From: Halovenus amylolytica
Lineage (GTDB): Archaea > Halobacteriota > Halobacteria > Halobacteriales > Haloarculaceae
Assembly (NCBI GenBank): GCA_004015825.1
Contig: SAYS01000007.1
Coordinates: forward strand, 62,001-126,000
DNA length: 64,000 nucleotides
Direction of reading: 5' to 3'
In this document: in pieces, positions 1-8,549 of the stretch
Position numbering within the stretch: position 1 is the first letter of the stretch
Layout: every line of letters begins with the position of its first letter
Program-made: the position numbers and the translations under genes
The notes under the pieces: generated by a model
Told to the model about the DNA's origin: nothing
Database searches by the model: none
The model's input: the letters and a program-made list of their open reading frames with translations, nothing else

Positions 1-1498
1 CTGGCTGTGAGCCGCGGCCGGAGACGTTGGTGACCGTCAGCGACGGTGCTTCGGCTTCCGCGAGTGACTGTTTGACCTCGCCGAGTTTGTCCGGGCGGAT
101 GATCGCGGTGATCATCTCGATACCGCTACCCTCGCCGCCGTCCGTTCGAAGATCGTGCGTTTCGACACCGCCGTCGGTCGCAACGTTCGCGTCACCGAAC
201 TCGGGGTAGGTCTCGACGCCGTGTTCGGAGATGTCCAGCCCTTCGCGTTCGTGGTCTTCCGTGACGCGTGCCCAGCCGACTGCTTTGAACGCAGCCCAGA
301 TGAGGGCAGTCGAGGTGACCGTCCACAGCGTAATCATCAGCACACCGACGAACTGGCCGATGAACGCAGTTCCGATCGACGGGCCGAGATCAGCAGCGAC
401 GAATGGGAACATGAGCGTCCCGATCACACCGGCACTGCCGTGGACGGGGAAGACCGCACAGACGTCGTCGATCTTGAACGTCTTCTGGACGAAATCGAAG
501 ACGATCGGGAGCTGCGCACCGGTGACGAGACCGACGACGATTGCGCCCCACCACGTCGTCGTGTTCGGAATCGCCGTGATACCGACGAGGCCAGCGAGCA
601 GCCCGTTCGCGACGTAGAGGGTGTCGACTTTCTGGTTTTGTACCAGCGAGACGAGTCCCGCACCGATCGCACCCATCGCCATCGCGAGCGTCGTCGTCAT
701 CACGACTTGGCCGAGGACCTCGGTGTTCGCGGTGATACCGGAGTCGGCGATATTGATGCCGGATGCAGTACCGACGTTGAAGCCGTACCAGCCGAAGGCG
801 AGCATCAGCGTACCGAGCACGGCGAAGGTCATCGAGTGACCGGGGACGACGTTGACAGAGCCGTCACTGTCGTATTTGTCCATCCGCGGACCCAGGATCC
901 AGGCCGCGGTCAGCCCGGCGATCCCGCCGAGTCCGTGGACGATCATCCCGCCGGCGAAGTCGGCGAAGACGACGCCGTCACCGCCGTTGAGGCCGAGGAA
1001 GTCACCGGTGATGACCTGCACGATGCCACCGGCCTCCGTCCCCTGACCGGTCCAGGTCATCGCGAGCGTGACCGGGTAGATGACCGCTGCGAGCAGAAAC
1101 GTGTAGCCGACGTACGCACGAAGGCGTGCTCGACCAGCCACTGCCCCCGAGACGATCGTCGCGGCGGTCATCGCGAACACTGCTCCGTAGAACCAACCGA
1201 TGTACTGACCGAACGAGCCGCCGGTGTCGAGGAACGGTGCACCGGCCGAAAACGCGTTCCCGGCGGCGACGTTTGCGACTCCGACGCCGATCACGAAGAA
1301 GACGACGACGCCGACACTCCAGGTCAGCAGGTTTTTCGTCAGCTGGTTGGCGACGTTTTTCGACCGGACCTGACCCGACTCCAGCATCGCGAACCCTGCG
1401 TGCATGAAGAAGATCAGGAAGGATACCGTCAGTATCCACGTATCGTTTACTGCCGTTGCAACTTCCGTAATTTCGCTTTGTAGTAGGATCGAGTCCAT
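1..1498 (-). CDS. Ammonium transporter fused to a PII (GlnB/GlnK-like) domain, 3' end outside the window
   Basis: This is an Amt/MEP/Rh-family ammonium channel of the cytoplasmic membrane with 499 residues visible. It starts at ATG 1498 and has no stop before the left edge. Residues 1 to about 430 are a polytopic Amt with motifs such as [13 protein letters not shown] and [12 protein letters not shown]. After a hydrophilic linker of about 30 residues the frame continues without a stop into [13 protein letters not shown] (Met462), then TVTNVSGRG. That is the start of a PII signalling protein, whose usual form is a separate GlnK that plugs Amt. Channel and regulator therefore appear to be one polypeptide. 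The Amt call is secure. The fusion is seen directly in the frame, but the rest of the PII domain, including its T-loop, lies outside the window. The DNA upstream (1499-2079) is AT-rich. Confidence 0.93.
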   Translation of the reverse strand, partial: MDSILLQSEITEVATAVNDTWILTVSFLIFFMHAGFAMLESGQVRSKNVANQLTKNLLTWSVGVVVFFVIGVGVANVAAGNAFSAGAPFLDTGGSFGQYIGWFYGAVFAMTAATIVSGAVAGRARLRAYVGYTFLLAAVIYPVTLAMTWTGQGTEAGGIVQVITGDFLGLNGGDGVVFADFAGGMIVHGLGGIAGLTAAWILGPRMDKYDSDGSVNVVPGHSMTFAVLGTLMLAFGWYGFNVGTASGINIADSGITANTEVLGQVVMTTTLAMAMGAIGAGLVSLVQNQKVDTLYVANGLLAGLVGITAIPNTTTWWGAIVVGLVTGAQLPIVFDFVQKTFKIDDVCAVFPVHGSAGVIGTLMFPFVAADLGPSIGTAFIGQFVGVLMITLWTVTSTALIWAAFKAVGWARVTEDHEREGLDISEHGVETYPEFGDANVATDGGVETHDLRTDGGEGSGIEMITAIIRPDKLGEVKQSLAEAEAPSLTVTNVSGRGSQP

Positions 1499-2079
1499 TG
1501 TTGTGTATCAGTGATTGGATTCTGCGTTCAGTTGAGATCTATCCATCATATCTGCACTTCGCGTTGCGTTTGTGAACTTTCGCACGGGAGAGTGTGCGAC
1601 ATCACAGCATATAAGGGTTGGCTTAAAATTCGATAAGATTTCACCATATAACCAGACAAACAACCAGTCTTGGATACGATATGATGAATATAAGGTTATA
1701 TTGTGTCCAGAAATCTGGATGTATTTGGGCCCAGAACTGGACATTTGTCGACGGCGATTCTCCGGCTGTCGCCTCATTGGGCGCCTCCGCGGCGCGAAAC
1801 GGTCGATTTTTCCTGCCGGTAGATCGACGTATCAGTTCGCACAGCAGTATCAGATGTGAGTAATAATTACCGGAAGTAAACCGTGAAAAGAAAACAAACA
1901 GCCGGTACAGCCGAACGGAAGCGTGGTTAGAGCGAAAGAAGTCAAATTTAGAGAGTAGTCAAACTAGACTGGGATATGATAGTAGGACGAATCAATCACT
2001 ACAAGGTTCGGATACGACAGTTCGGTAATATATTCGAGGGGAGTTCAGTCAGACAGCAACAGGCCACCAGCCGTGATTC
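1499..2079. other. 581-bp AT-rich intergenic region between amt and hemB
   Basis: I see no convincing gene here; the short ORFs lack haloarchaeal composition. It holds an AT-rich stretch with TATA-like tracts (about 1607-1650), small palindromes near 1707-1740 (CCAGAAATCTGG, then CCAGAACTGG), and a weak resemblance to the ends of the family-1 palindromic element at about 1976-2001. It probably carries the amt control region. The TATA-like tract is about 110 nt upstream of the amt start, so any leader would be long. Confidence 0.5.
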
Positions 2080-3060
2080 TCACAGTTGGGCTGCGATATC
2101 CTCGGCGAAGTAGGTCAGGATGAGATCTGCACCCGCCCGCTTGATCGAGAGCAGTGACTCCTCGGCGACGGCATCCAGATCGAGCCACCCCTTCTCTGCG
2201 GCGGCGTGGAGCATGGCGTACTCGCCGGAGACGTTGTAGGCGGCGACGGGGTGGTCGAACTCCCGGCGCACCGTCGAGATGACGTCGAGATACGGGAGGG
2301 CGGGTTTGACCATCAGGACGTCTGCACCCTGTTCGACGTCGAGTTCGACCTCACGGATCGCCTCGCGGCCGTTGGCAGGATCCATCTGATAGTGCCGGCG
2401 GTCACCGAAGGCCGGCGCGCCGTCTGCTGCATCCCGGAACGGGCCGTAGAAGGCCGACTCGTATTTCGCCGCGTAGCTCATGATCGGGACGTGTTCGAAC
2501 CCGTGCTCGTCCAACCCTTCGCGGATCGCACCGACCATCCCGTCGATCATCCCCGACGGGGCGACCATATCCGCACCTGCTTCGGCGTGGGAGGTCGCGA
2601 TCCGCTGTAACAAGGCAAGTGTTTCGTCGTTTTCGACGGTCACCGTCGGATCGTCGGCTGCGCTGTCTTCGAGCACGCCGCAGTGGCCGTGGTCGGTGTA
2701 CTCGCAGAGACAGACGTCGGTGATAACGTAGGCATCTGTCTCGGCGGTGATCTGGCGTGTCGCCTCCTGGACGACACTATCCTCTGCCCACGCGCGCGAC
2801 CCCCGCTCGTCTTTGGATTCCGGAACACCGAACAGAATGACAGCCTCGACACCCGTCTCGCGGACCTCCTCGACCCGGGCGACAGCCTCGTCGAGGGGAA
2901 CCCGTTCGTGGCCGGGCATCGACTCGATCGGCTGGCGCTGGTCGGTCGTCGCGTCCACGAACACCGGGGCGATGAAATCGTTCGCGGACAGTTCCGTCTC
3001 GCGGACGAGCGGCCGAACGCCGTCGGTTCGGAGCCGACGGGGTCGACGTGTCAGATCCAT
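2080..3060 (-). CDS. hemB: Delta-aminolevulinic acid dehydratase (porphobilinogen synthase)
   Basis: This enzyme condenses two 5-aminolevulinate molecules to porphobilinogen in cytosolic tetrapyrrole synthesis. Its 326 residues match the usual HemB length. The two Schiff-base lysines are present: Lys199 in MSYAAKYES and Lys252 in MVKPAL. The metal-binding cysteine cluster is at 117-127 ([11 protein letters not shown]), which points to the zinc-type enzyme. The Asp-rich [11 protein letters not shown] segment is also conserved. The gene stands alone and diverges from the membrane-protein gene at 3143. Identification is secure. Confidence 0.97.
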   Translation of the reverse strand: MDLTRRPRRLRTDGVRPLVRETELSANDFIAPVFVDATTDQRQPIESMPGHERVPLDEAVARVEEVRETGVEAVILFGVPESKDERGSRAWAEDSVVQEATRQITAETDAYVITDVCLCEYTDHGHCGVLEDSAADDPTVTVENDETLALLQRIATSHAEAGADMVAPSGMIDGMVGAIREGLDEHGFEHVPIMSYAAKYESAFYGPFRDAADGAPAFGDRRHYQMDPANGREAIREVELDVEQGADVLMVKPALPYLDVISTVRREFDHPVAAYNVSGEYAMLHAAAEKGWLDLDAVAEESLLSIKRAGADLILTYFAEDIAAQL

Positions 3061-3142
3061 ACACGGAGTACTGACTGAGAGATCAAAGCCGTGTCGCTCC
3101 CCGTCCAGTTATTTAAGTACGATACCGGGACCAACCGGCCGT

Positions 3143-3673
3143 ATGCGTTCCAGCAACCAAACGGCGCCGTCAGAGTCGAGTCAGGAACCCGGTAGAACGA
3201 ACCCACAGCGGTCAGGACAGGGTACCAGGAATCACACACCGCAGACGGGAGCACACGCCCGTGAGCAGGCAGACTCGGCAACCGTTCCGCTCGGATTCCG
3301 CCTGATATCGGTAACGTTCGCGACGCTCGGAGTGCTTCTCCTCTATGCGGGATACCTCGTTATCGATGGCGCCCAAAACGTTGCGCCGTATGCGGGCGGT
3401 GCCAGCGGGACACTGTTGGCTGCCGGTGTTGTGATGGCTGGTTACGGGCTGATCCAGCTCGCGGCTGGCTACGGAACGTGGACACTCAAGCCCTGGGGGC
3501 GACGGCTCGCGCTCGGGCTCGGTACCGTCGGGCTGGTCGGCAGCCTGTTCACGATGACTGGTCTCGGGCTGGTCGGGCTGACAGGGCTCGCGCTGTACGG
3601 CGGGATGGCCTGGTATCTCTACAGCAACGGTGACCAGTACGAGCGCCTCGGCCGATCGACCCGGAACGGCTAG
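3143..3673 (+). CDS. Haloarchaeal membrane protein with a hydrophilic N-terminus, unknown function
   Basis: The product has 176 residues. About 50 polar N-terminal residues are followed by roughly four hydrophobic segments (about 52-72, 82-104, 113-128 and 132-155) rich in Gly, Leu and Ala. I chose ATG 3143 because a TATA-like TTATTTAAG lies about 26-34 nt upstream, giving a nearly leaderless start. The upstream in-frame extension is Arg-rich and antisense to hemB, so I excluded it. The stop overlaps the stop of the convergent gene at 3670-4215. I recognise no family signature. Confidence 0.75.
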   Translation: MRSSNQTAPSESSQEPGRTNPQRSGQGTRNHTPQTGAHAREQADSATVPLGFRLISVTFATLGVLLLYAGYLVIDGAQNVAPYAGGASGTLLAAGVVMAGYGLIQLAAGYGTWTLKPWGRRLALGLGTVGLVGSLFTMTGLGLVGLTGLALYGGMAWYLYSNGDQYERLGRSTRNG

Positions 3674-4215
3674 GCCGCCCGGTCACTGGTCTCGATACCA
3701 GGAAGTACCGACAGCCCCGGGTAGCCGTCGGACCGCCAGACTACGAGCGCGAGCGCCAGGAGCAGAAACTCGACGATGAAGTACGGATCGGAGAGCGAAC
3801 TCCGGAGCAGACCGAGCACGGTCGGTGCCTCGTCGTACGGTGTGACAGCAAGGACGGGCCAGAGCAGAAACGTCCAGCTCGCGCCACCGTCCCACAGCGC
3901 CGGGAACGCGTCGACCAGCGGGTGTGAGACCATACCGACGCCGAAGGCGACACCGTACTCGGCATCCGTGTACCATCTGGCGACGAGATACACAGCCAGC
4001 ACGACCGGGACGAGCACGAGAAGCGAGTGTGACAGTGACCGGCCTGTCGGGAGAATACCGGCCGACCAGGAGAGCGGTTTGTCGACGAGATCCGGGAAGA
4101 TAGCCCCGAAGCCGACGAGAATCGCCGCGATAGCGGTCGGTCCCGTGTCGAAGCGCTGGCGACACAGCGCAGTGTAGAGAAGATACGCAGCTGACGCGTG
4201 TCCGATCGGCCACAT
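3670..4215 (-). CDS. Membrane-bound metal-dependent hydrolase-like protein (YdjM/LexA-binding family type)
   Basis: The product has 181 residues from ATG 4215 ([14 protein letters not shown]). The N-terminal His-containing motif GHASAAY, then [11 protein letters not shown] and [11 protein letters not shown], with [11 protein letters not shown] further on, match the family of small membrane hydrolases with His/Asp metal ligands (DUF457/YdjM). Four or more hydrophobic segments are visible. The longer reading start at 4320 would run through the promoter region of rpl40e and is less likely. The substrate is unknown. The stop codon overlaps that of the convergent neighbour. Confidence 0.75.
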   Translation of the reverse strand: MWPIGHASAAYLLYTALCRQRFDTGPTAIAAILVGFGAIFPDLVDKPLSWSAGILPTGRSLSHSLLVLVPVVLAVYLVARWYTDAEYGVAFGVGMVSHPLVDAFPALWDGGASWTFLLWPVLAVTPYDEAPTVLGLLRSSLSDPYFIVEFLLLALALVVWRSDGYPGLSVLPGIETSDRAA

Positions 4216-4328
4216 ACCAGTCGGTGGGTGACGAGCCAATAAATCAGCCCCGATCCGGGTCCGGAGCACACACAGAGACTGGAAAGCACGATGGGAAACG
4301 GTTAACAGCACTGGCGACAAGATTCGGT

Positions 4329-4478
4329 ATGGCCTCTTTCGACAAAGCAGAAGATCGGATCTTCAGCAAACAGATCTGTATGCGGTGTAACGCACGGAAC
4401 CCGCAGCGGACGAACCGGTGCCGGAAATGCGGCTACAAGAACCTCCGACCGAAAGCTCGCGAGACGCGTAGCACGTAA
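4329..4478 (+). CDS. rpl40e: 50S ribosomal protein L40e
   Basis: This is a 49-residue zinc-finger ribosomal protein of the large subunit. The paired CxxC motifs CMRCNARNP and [13 protein letters not shown] are diagnostic. Archaeal L40e stands alone, whereas eukaryotes make it as a ubiquitin fusion. Start ATG 4329 (MASFDKAED) matches the family start; a longer in-frame ORF from 4224 is rejected. The gene is followed by a gap and then the promoter of the structured-RNA candidate. Confidence 0.95.
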   Translation: MASFDKAEDRIFSKQICMRCNARNPQRTNRCRKCGYKNLRPKARETRST

Positions 4479-4611
4479 CGACCGACATCTGTCGTCGGCG
4501 GCGATTCCTGTCGACCCGATAGTGGGCAGTCTGTTCGGACGGTCGACTGTTCTATCCCGGTGACGACGGTTCGACCCCATTCAGGCCCAATCAGCACCAT
4601 CCTGCACCAAG

Positions 4612-4618
4612 TTTATAT
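4612..4618 (+). promoter_or_regulatory. TATA box of the structured-RNA candidate
   Basis: A perfect TTTATAT lies about 25 nt upstream of the 5' arm of the long closing helix that begins at 4638. That spacing fits an archaeal TSS at about 4638-4642. No protein gene with haloarchaeal composition follows. Confidence 0.6.
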
Positions 4619-4637
4619 GTTTACAGACCCAACTTGA

Positions 4638-4945
4638 GGTTGCATGCCACGCGAACCCGCCTCCCCAGCGGGGGTTGCCGTGCCGGTCTCCCCCTCACCG
4701 GCCCGGCGGCGCCTGCCTGAAATCCGGCGGATTCGGGCGACACCGGTACCGTTCCGGTCGGTCTCTTCCCCCAGGACCGTCCGGCGGCCGGCTACTCGGA
4801 GTGGTCGAAGTCATCTATCCACCCCTCGGCCGATCCCGTTGACGGCTTCAGCTCCAGTACGCCGGCGTCGCCGGTGTCAGCTCAGCTGGCGTGGCCGTGC
4901 ATCCACCAGAATGCGACAGGACTGCCCACAGCTGGACCGTCTTTT
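4638..4945 (+). ncRNA. Candidate structured non-coding RNA of unknown class
   Basis: The segment has a TATA box and then a 5' arm (4638-4652) that pairs with 4889-4904 over 14 bp, with one mismatch and one bulge. Directly inside are hairpin 4656-4660/4668-4672, hairpin 4682-4687/4697-4702 (perfect, 9-nt loop), hairpin 4715-4725/4729-4738 (10 bp, one bulged A) and hairpin 4742-4746/4754-4758. The first two loops share CTCCCC. G-U wobbles (4645/4897 and 4718/4735) favour the plus strand. A T5 run at 4942-4946 may end transcription. The open frame from 4644 is Arg/Pro/Ser-rich, unlike the acidic haloarchaeal proteins. Size and fold resemble SRP or RNase P RNA, but I could not find the conserved motifs of either. 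Class unknown. Confidence 0.6.
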
Positions 4946-5066
4946 TCCGGCGGCCGGCACCGCAGTACTGTCGTCCCAACTCCCCACCCACCACTCTCTT
5001 TCGATACACCAACTACTGTGACGAGCCGGTCGGACGGACGAACGGCGTCCGTGGTGATCTGCCGTC

Positions 5067-5678
5067 TTATTCGTCGGGATACTTCGGTTCCCGGCGCTCG
5101 GCGCGTTCGAGCGCACGCTCGATTACAGTCCTGACATCTCCAGTATAGACGTCGCCGTGACCTGCATACATCGAATCGACGGAGTCCGGGAGCCTGTCGA
5201 GCAGATCGTGGATACTCTCGATGAGCCGTTCGCGAGACATCCCGGGATAGTCCGTCCGTCCGAAGCTCCCGTCGTCGAAGGCGCCATCGTTGTAGACGAC
5301 GACATCGCCCGAGAAGAGCGCCGTCTCGCCAACGAACGAGACGTGGTCGTCGCCGTGACCCGGCGTGTGGACGACCTCACAGGACTGGTCGCCGATCACG
5401 ACCTCGTCGCCGTCTTTCAGTTCGTGTGTCCGGGCAGAATGGTCGGCGTAGGCATAACAGTCGGCGTCGAACTCCGAGCAGACGGTCTCCAGCTCCGCGA
5501 CGTGATCGGAGTGCTGGTGTGTGACCACGACACGATCGAGTTCGTCGGTGTGTTCCCGGATCACATCCTCGACCCCGTCCATCGAGCCGGCGTCGACGAG
5601 TGTCGGCGTCTCACCGAGTGCCAGATAAGCGTTGCACGTGAACACCTCTGCGTCCGCGGTGACGTTGTGTACCTCCAT
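5067..5678 (-). CDS. MBL-fold metallo-hydrolase (glyoxalase II-like)
   Basis: This 203-residue metallo-beta-lactamase-fold enzyme has the metal motif THQHSDH near residue 62, HTPGHGDDH near 113, a GD-containing FSGDVVVY segment and a final AGHGD. These are the standard ligands of a binuclear zinc site. Start ATG 5678 (MEVHNVTADAE) fits the first strand; an in-frame ATG at 5705 is also possible. It is probably a thioester or small-ester hydrolase. The substrate cannot be read from sequence. Confidence 0.88.
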   Translation of the reverse strand: MEVHNVTADAEVFTCNAYLALGETPTLVDAGSMDGVEDVIREHTDELDRVVVTHQHSDHVAELETVCSEFDADCYAYADHSARTHELKDGDEVVIGDQSCEVVHTPGHGDDHVSFVGETALFSGDVVVYNDGAFDDGSFGRTDYPGMSRERLIESIHDLLDRLPDSVDSMYAGHGDVYTGDVRTVIERALERAERREPKYPDE

Positions 5679-5812
5679 ACCGTATCCCAGGCCAGCCCCG
5701 GCCAAGAAACTGCCCCTCGGTCGGTTGCGACCAGTTATCCCAGAACTGAGTTCACAGATTCACTGACATATCCCGTGTAATTTTTCCGTTCGAATCGGTA
5801 AGTACCTCCTGT

Positions 5813-5986
5813 ATGGGGTTCGGGAGCTACGACGAGACCGAACAAGACAATCAAGATTACGACGCTGATTTTGACGACGAAGACGGTGTCTCCACAGCAC
5901 AGTCCGAACACGACGGCGACGTCGAGTTCGAATTCACAGCCTCCAACGACGAACTGCTCGATCGACTGGAGGATATCAAGGAGTGA
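5813..5986 (+). CDS. Small acidic haloarchaeal protein, DUF5786 type
   Basis: The product has 57 residues, starts MGFGSYDETEQDNQ, has a run of Asp/Glu in the middle and ends in a helical LLDRLEDIKE. The start and composition match the small conserved haloarchaeal family I recall as DUF5786; its function is unknown. The TGA stop (5984-5986) is also the left 3-bp direct repeat of a palindromic element, so the gene ends exactly at the insertion point. Confidence 0.8.
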   Translation: MGFGSYDETEQDNQDYDADFDDEDGVSTAQSEHDGDVEFEFTASNDELLDRLEDIKE

Positions 5987-6058
5987 TAGTGGTTGGTGCG
6001 GTTATCTCAGCCACGGTTACGGAAATCGGGCAGTAAAGACCCGCAACAACCAGTATGA
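5984..6058 (+). mobile_element. Palindromic MITE-like element, family 1, short copy A
   Basis: The 69-bp element at 5987-6055 is flanked by TGA on both sides (5984-5986 and 6056-6058). The left end TAGTGGTTGGTGCGG and the inverted right end CCGCAACAACCAGTA form imperfect terminal inverted repeats and match copies B, C and D. The interior is about 40 bp shorter than in the other copies. It fills the gap between two genes: it shares its left direct repeat with the upstream stop codon, and its last base forms the first base of the downstream ATG. Confidence 0.75.
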
Positions 6059-6615
6059 AGCAAGGCGTCCGTGCGCTGGGCGTCGCGGAGTCCTACCAGG
6101 CAGACCGGAGCACCCTGGCCGGCGTGGTCACCCGCCGGAGCAGGGTCGTCGACGGCTTCGTTTTCGGCAGCTGCACAGTCGGTGGCACGGACGCGACCGA
6201 CGAGATCGCGACGCTCCACCAGCGACTCGCTCGCGAGGATCTACAGTATCTCCTGGTTGCCGGAGTCGGGCTCGCCTGGTACAACATCGTCGACCTGCAC
6301 CAGCTCCACGAGGAGACCGGGCTGCCAGTGCTGTCGGTCTCCTTCGAGGAGAGTGAGGGCCTCGAACCCGGAATTCGGGAGGCGTTCGACGGCGACGCAG
6401 CGACGAAACGGCTCGAAACCTACCGCTCACTCCCCGACCGCCATGATCTCTCGGTCGGGAGCGAACGGCTGTTCTGCCGGAGTGTCGGCATCGACAGCCG
6501 GGAGGCAAAGCGAGTCGTCCGAGCGTTCACGCCCGAGGGTGGCCGGCCGGAGCCAGTGCGAGTCGCGCGACTGGCCGCGCGGGCGGTCGATCAGTTCTCC
6601 AGTACAGACGGGTAG
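6055..6615 (+). CDS. DUF99 family (UPF0215) protein
   Basis: The product has 186 residues. The start MKQGVRALGVAES, the central VAGVGLAWYNIVDLHQLHEETGLPVLSVSFEESEG and a C-terminal helix match archaeal DUF99 proteins, which are thought to have an endonuclease V-like fold; activity is unproven. The start ATG (6055-6057) is built from the last base of palindromic element A and its right TGA repeat, so the element supplies the 5' boundary of this gene. No other good start is seen. Confidence 0.85.
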   Translation: MKQGVRALGVAESYQADRSTLAGVVTRRSRVVDGFVFGSCTVGGTDATDEIATLHQRLAREDLQYLLVAGVGLAWYNIVDLHQLHEETGLPVLSVSFEESEGLEPGIREAFDGDAATKRLETYRSLPDRHDLSVGSERLFCRSVGIDSREAKRVVRAFTPEGGRPEPVRVARLAARAVDQFSSTDG

Positions 6616-6703
6616 TCACTTCCCAGAAAACCCAGATCAGTGGCGTCAGTGTCCCTGGATTGCAGATCACGGTACATATAACAGCGAGACCACTAGTAGT
6701 GGT

Positions 6704-8548
6704 ATGAAAATCGTCCCGGATACGAGTGTCATCATCGACGGGCAGATATCGTCCCGTGTCGATGATGGCGAGTTTACCGACGCCACCGTCATCGTTCCAG
6801 AGGCGGTGGTCGGCGAACTCGAAGCGCAGGCAAACGACGGCCGGGAGACCGGCTGGGAGGGACTCTCGGAACTCCAGCGGCTGGTCGAACTCGACGAGAG
6901 CGGTACGATCAGCGTCGAGTACGTCGGTCGGCGACCCGAGTCAGTCGAGAAACGCGACGCCGACGAGGGTGACATCGACGCGCTCATCCGCGATATCGCC
7001 GCCGACCGCGGCGCGACGCTGATCACCAGCGACTCGGTCCAGGCCGAGGTCGCCCGGTCGACCGGTGTCGAGGTGACCGAGTTCGAGCCCGTCACCCAGG
7101 AGTTCGACGAACTCGCCATCGAGGAGTTTTTCGACGAGACGACGATGAGTGTCCACCTCAAAGTCGGCGTGGCACCGATGGCCAAACGCGGCACTGTCGG
7201 CGAGATGAGCTACGAGAAACTCGACGACAGCCCACTGACCGAGGATACTGTTCGAGAGTACGCCGCCGACATCGAGGCAGCGACCCGGGCCAACCCGGAG
7301 GGGTTCGTCGAGCTCGACGAGCCAGGCATGATGATCGTCCAGTTCCGTGATTTCCGGATCGCGATCGCCCAGCCACCGTTCAGCGACGGCGTCGAGATCA
7401 CGGCGGTGCGACCGATCGTCAAGACGGAACTCGAAGACTACGAGTACGCCGACGAACTCAAAGATCGACTGCTCGAACGCCAGCGCGGTGTCCTCATCGC
7501 CGGCTCGCCGGGTGCCGGGAAGTCGACGTTCGCCCAGGCCGTCGCGGAGTTTCTGACCGACGCGGATTTCGCCGTCAAGACGATGGAGAAACCGCGGGAT
7601 CTCCAGGTCGGCCCCGAGATCACCCAGTACACCGCACTCGACGGCCAGATGTCGAAGACGGCAGACTCACTGCTGATGGTCCGACCGGATTACACCATCT
7701 ACGACGAGGTCCGGAAGACCGACGACTTCGAGGTCTTCGCGGATATGCGACTCGCCGGCGTCGGGATGGTCGGTGTCGTCCACGCGACGCGGGCCATCGA
7801 CGCGCTCCAGCGGCTCATCGGCCGGGTCGAACTCGGCCTCATCCCGCAGGTCGCCGACACGGTGATCTACATCGAGGCCGGTGAGGTCGCGAAGGTCTAC
7901 GACGTCACCACCGAAGTCAAGGTGCCACAGGGGCTGATGGAGGAGGATCTCGCCCGGCCGGTCATCATGATCAAAGACTTCGAGACCCAGCGCCCCGAGT
8001 ACGAGATCTACACCTTCAACCGCCAGGTCGTTACCGTCCCCGTCGGCGACGAGGACGACCCCGACTCCGGCGTCGATCGGATCGCGAAACAGGAGATCGA
8101 ACGCGAGATCCGTGCCGTCGCCCACGGCCACGTCGAAGTCGAGTTGCGCGATCAGAACACCGCCATCGTCTGGGTCGAGGACGGCGACATTTCGAGTGTG
8201 ATCGGCAAGGGTGGCGGTCGGATCTCCGATATCGAGAACCGGCTGGGCATCAGCATCGACGTGCGGACCTTCGAAGATCGAGATACTGGCAGTTCGAGCA
8301 CCGCAGCAGCCCCCGAGACTGGCTCGAAGAGCCTCACCGTCCAGCCGGAGGTCACCAGCCGACACGTCATCGTCCCGATGGACGGCCACGCAGGCGAGAC
8401 CGTCGAGGTACAGGCAAACGGTGAGTATCTCTTCACCGCGACGGTCTCGCGCGGTGGTGAAATCCAGGTCTCACGCGGGAGCGCAATCGCCGAGGAACTG
8501 GAGAAAGCGATCGATCACGGCAAAACCATCACCGTCTCGCCCTCGTAA
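6704..8548 (+). CDS. PIN domain - ATPase - KH domain protein (PINc/VapC-ATPase family)
   Basis: The 614-residue product starts MKIVPDTSVIIDG. Residues 1 to about 130 are a PIN nuclease domain with Asp at the DTSVIIDG strand and the acidic DEGDIDALIRD and ITSDSV motifs. The centre is a type II secretion/VirB11-like ATPase with Walker A GSPGAGKSTF near 270 and a Walker B-like YDEV. Near 495 is a KH-type loop, SSVIGKGGGRISDIE, which suggests RNA binding. The family is conserved in archaea, and a role in RNA processing or ribosome biology is inferred. ATG 6704 was chosen because the upstream extension overlaps the DUF99 gene in another frame. Confidence 0.92.
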   Translation: MKIVPDTSVIIDGQISSRVDDGEFTDATVIVPEAVVGELEAQANDGRETGWEGLSELQRLVELDESGTISVEYVGRRPESVEKRDADEGDIDALIRDIAADRGATLITSDSVQAEVARSTGVEVTEFEPVTQEFDELAIEEFFDETTMSVHLKVGVAPMAKRGTVGEMSYEKLDDSPLTEDTVREYAADIEAATRANPEGFVELDEPGMMIVQFRDFRIAIAQPPFSDGVEITAVRPIVKTELEDYEYADELKDRLLERQRGVLIAGSPGAGKSTFAQAVAEFLTDADFAVKTMEKPRDLQVGPEITQYTALDGQMSKTADSLLMVRPDYTIYDEVRKTDDFEVFADMRLAGVGMVGVVHATRAIDALQRLIGRVELGLIPQVADTVIYIEAGEVAKVYDVTTEVKVPQGLMEEDLARPVIMIKDFETQRPEYEIYTFNRQVVTVPVGDEDDPDSGVDRIAKQEIEREIRAVAHGHVEVELRDQNTAIVWVEDGDISSVIGKGGGRISDIENRLGISIDVRTFEDRDTGSSSTAAAPETGSKSLTVQPEVTSRHVIVPMDGHAGETVEVQANGEYLFTATVSRGGEIQVSRGSAIAEELEKAIDHGKTITVSPS

Positions 8549-8549
8549 A

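Noticed and set aside
155..1483. A 442-codon open frame on the plus strand antisense to amt
   Set aside because: It is Arg/Asp/His-rich low-complexity sequence produced by GC-biased codons of the ammonium transporter on the other strand. The minus-strand product has clear Amt motifs.
1976..2001. TGATAGT...CAATCACTA resembling the ends of family-1 elements
   Set aside because: Only about 25 bp, no interior, right flank is CAA instead of TGA. It may be a decayed remnant but cannot be supported.
4638..4945. Assignment of the structured RNA as SRP RNA or RNase P RNA
   Set aside because: Length, the closing helix and paired 5' hairpins are suggestive of SRP, but I cannot find the conserved helix 8 GGAAGG/AGCA set, nor RNase P GAGGAAAGTCC and ACAGAA, on either strand. 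Left open pending a covariance-model search.
4644..5021. A 125-codon frame beginning with ATG after GAGG
   Set aside because: Arg-, Pro- and Ser-rich, almost no acidic residues, no motif, and it overlaps a region with strong RNA secondary structure and a T5 tract. I prefer a non-coding RNA.
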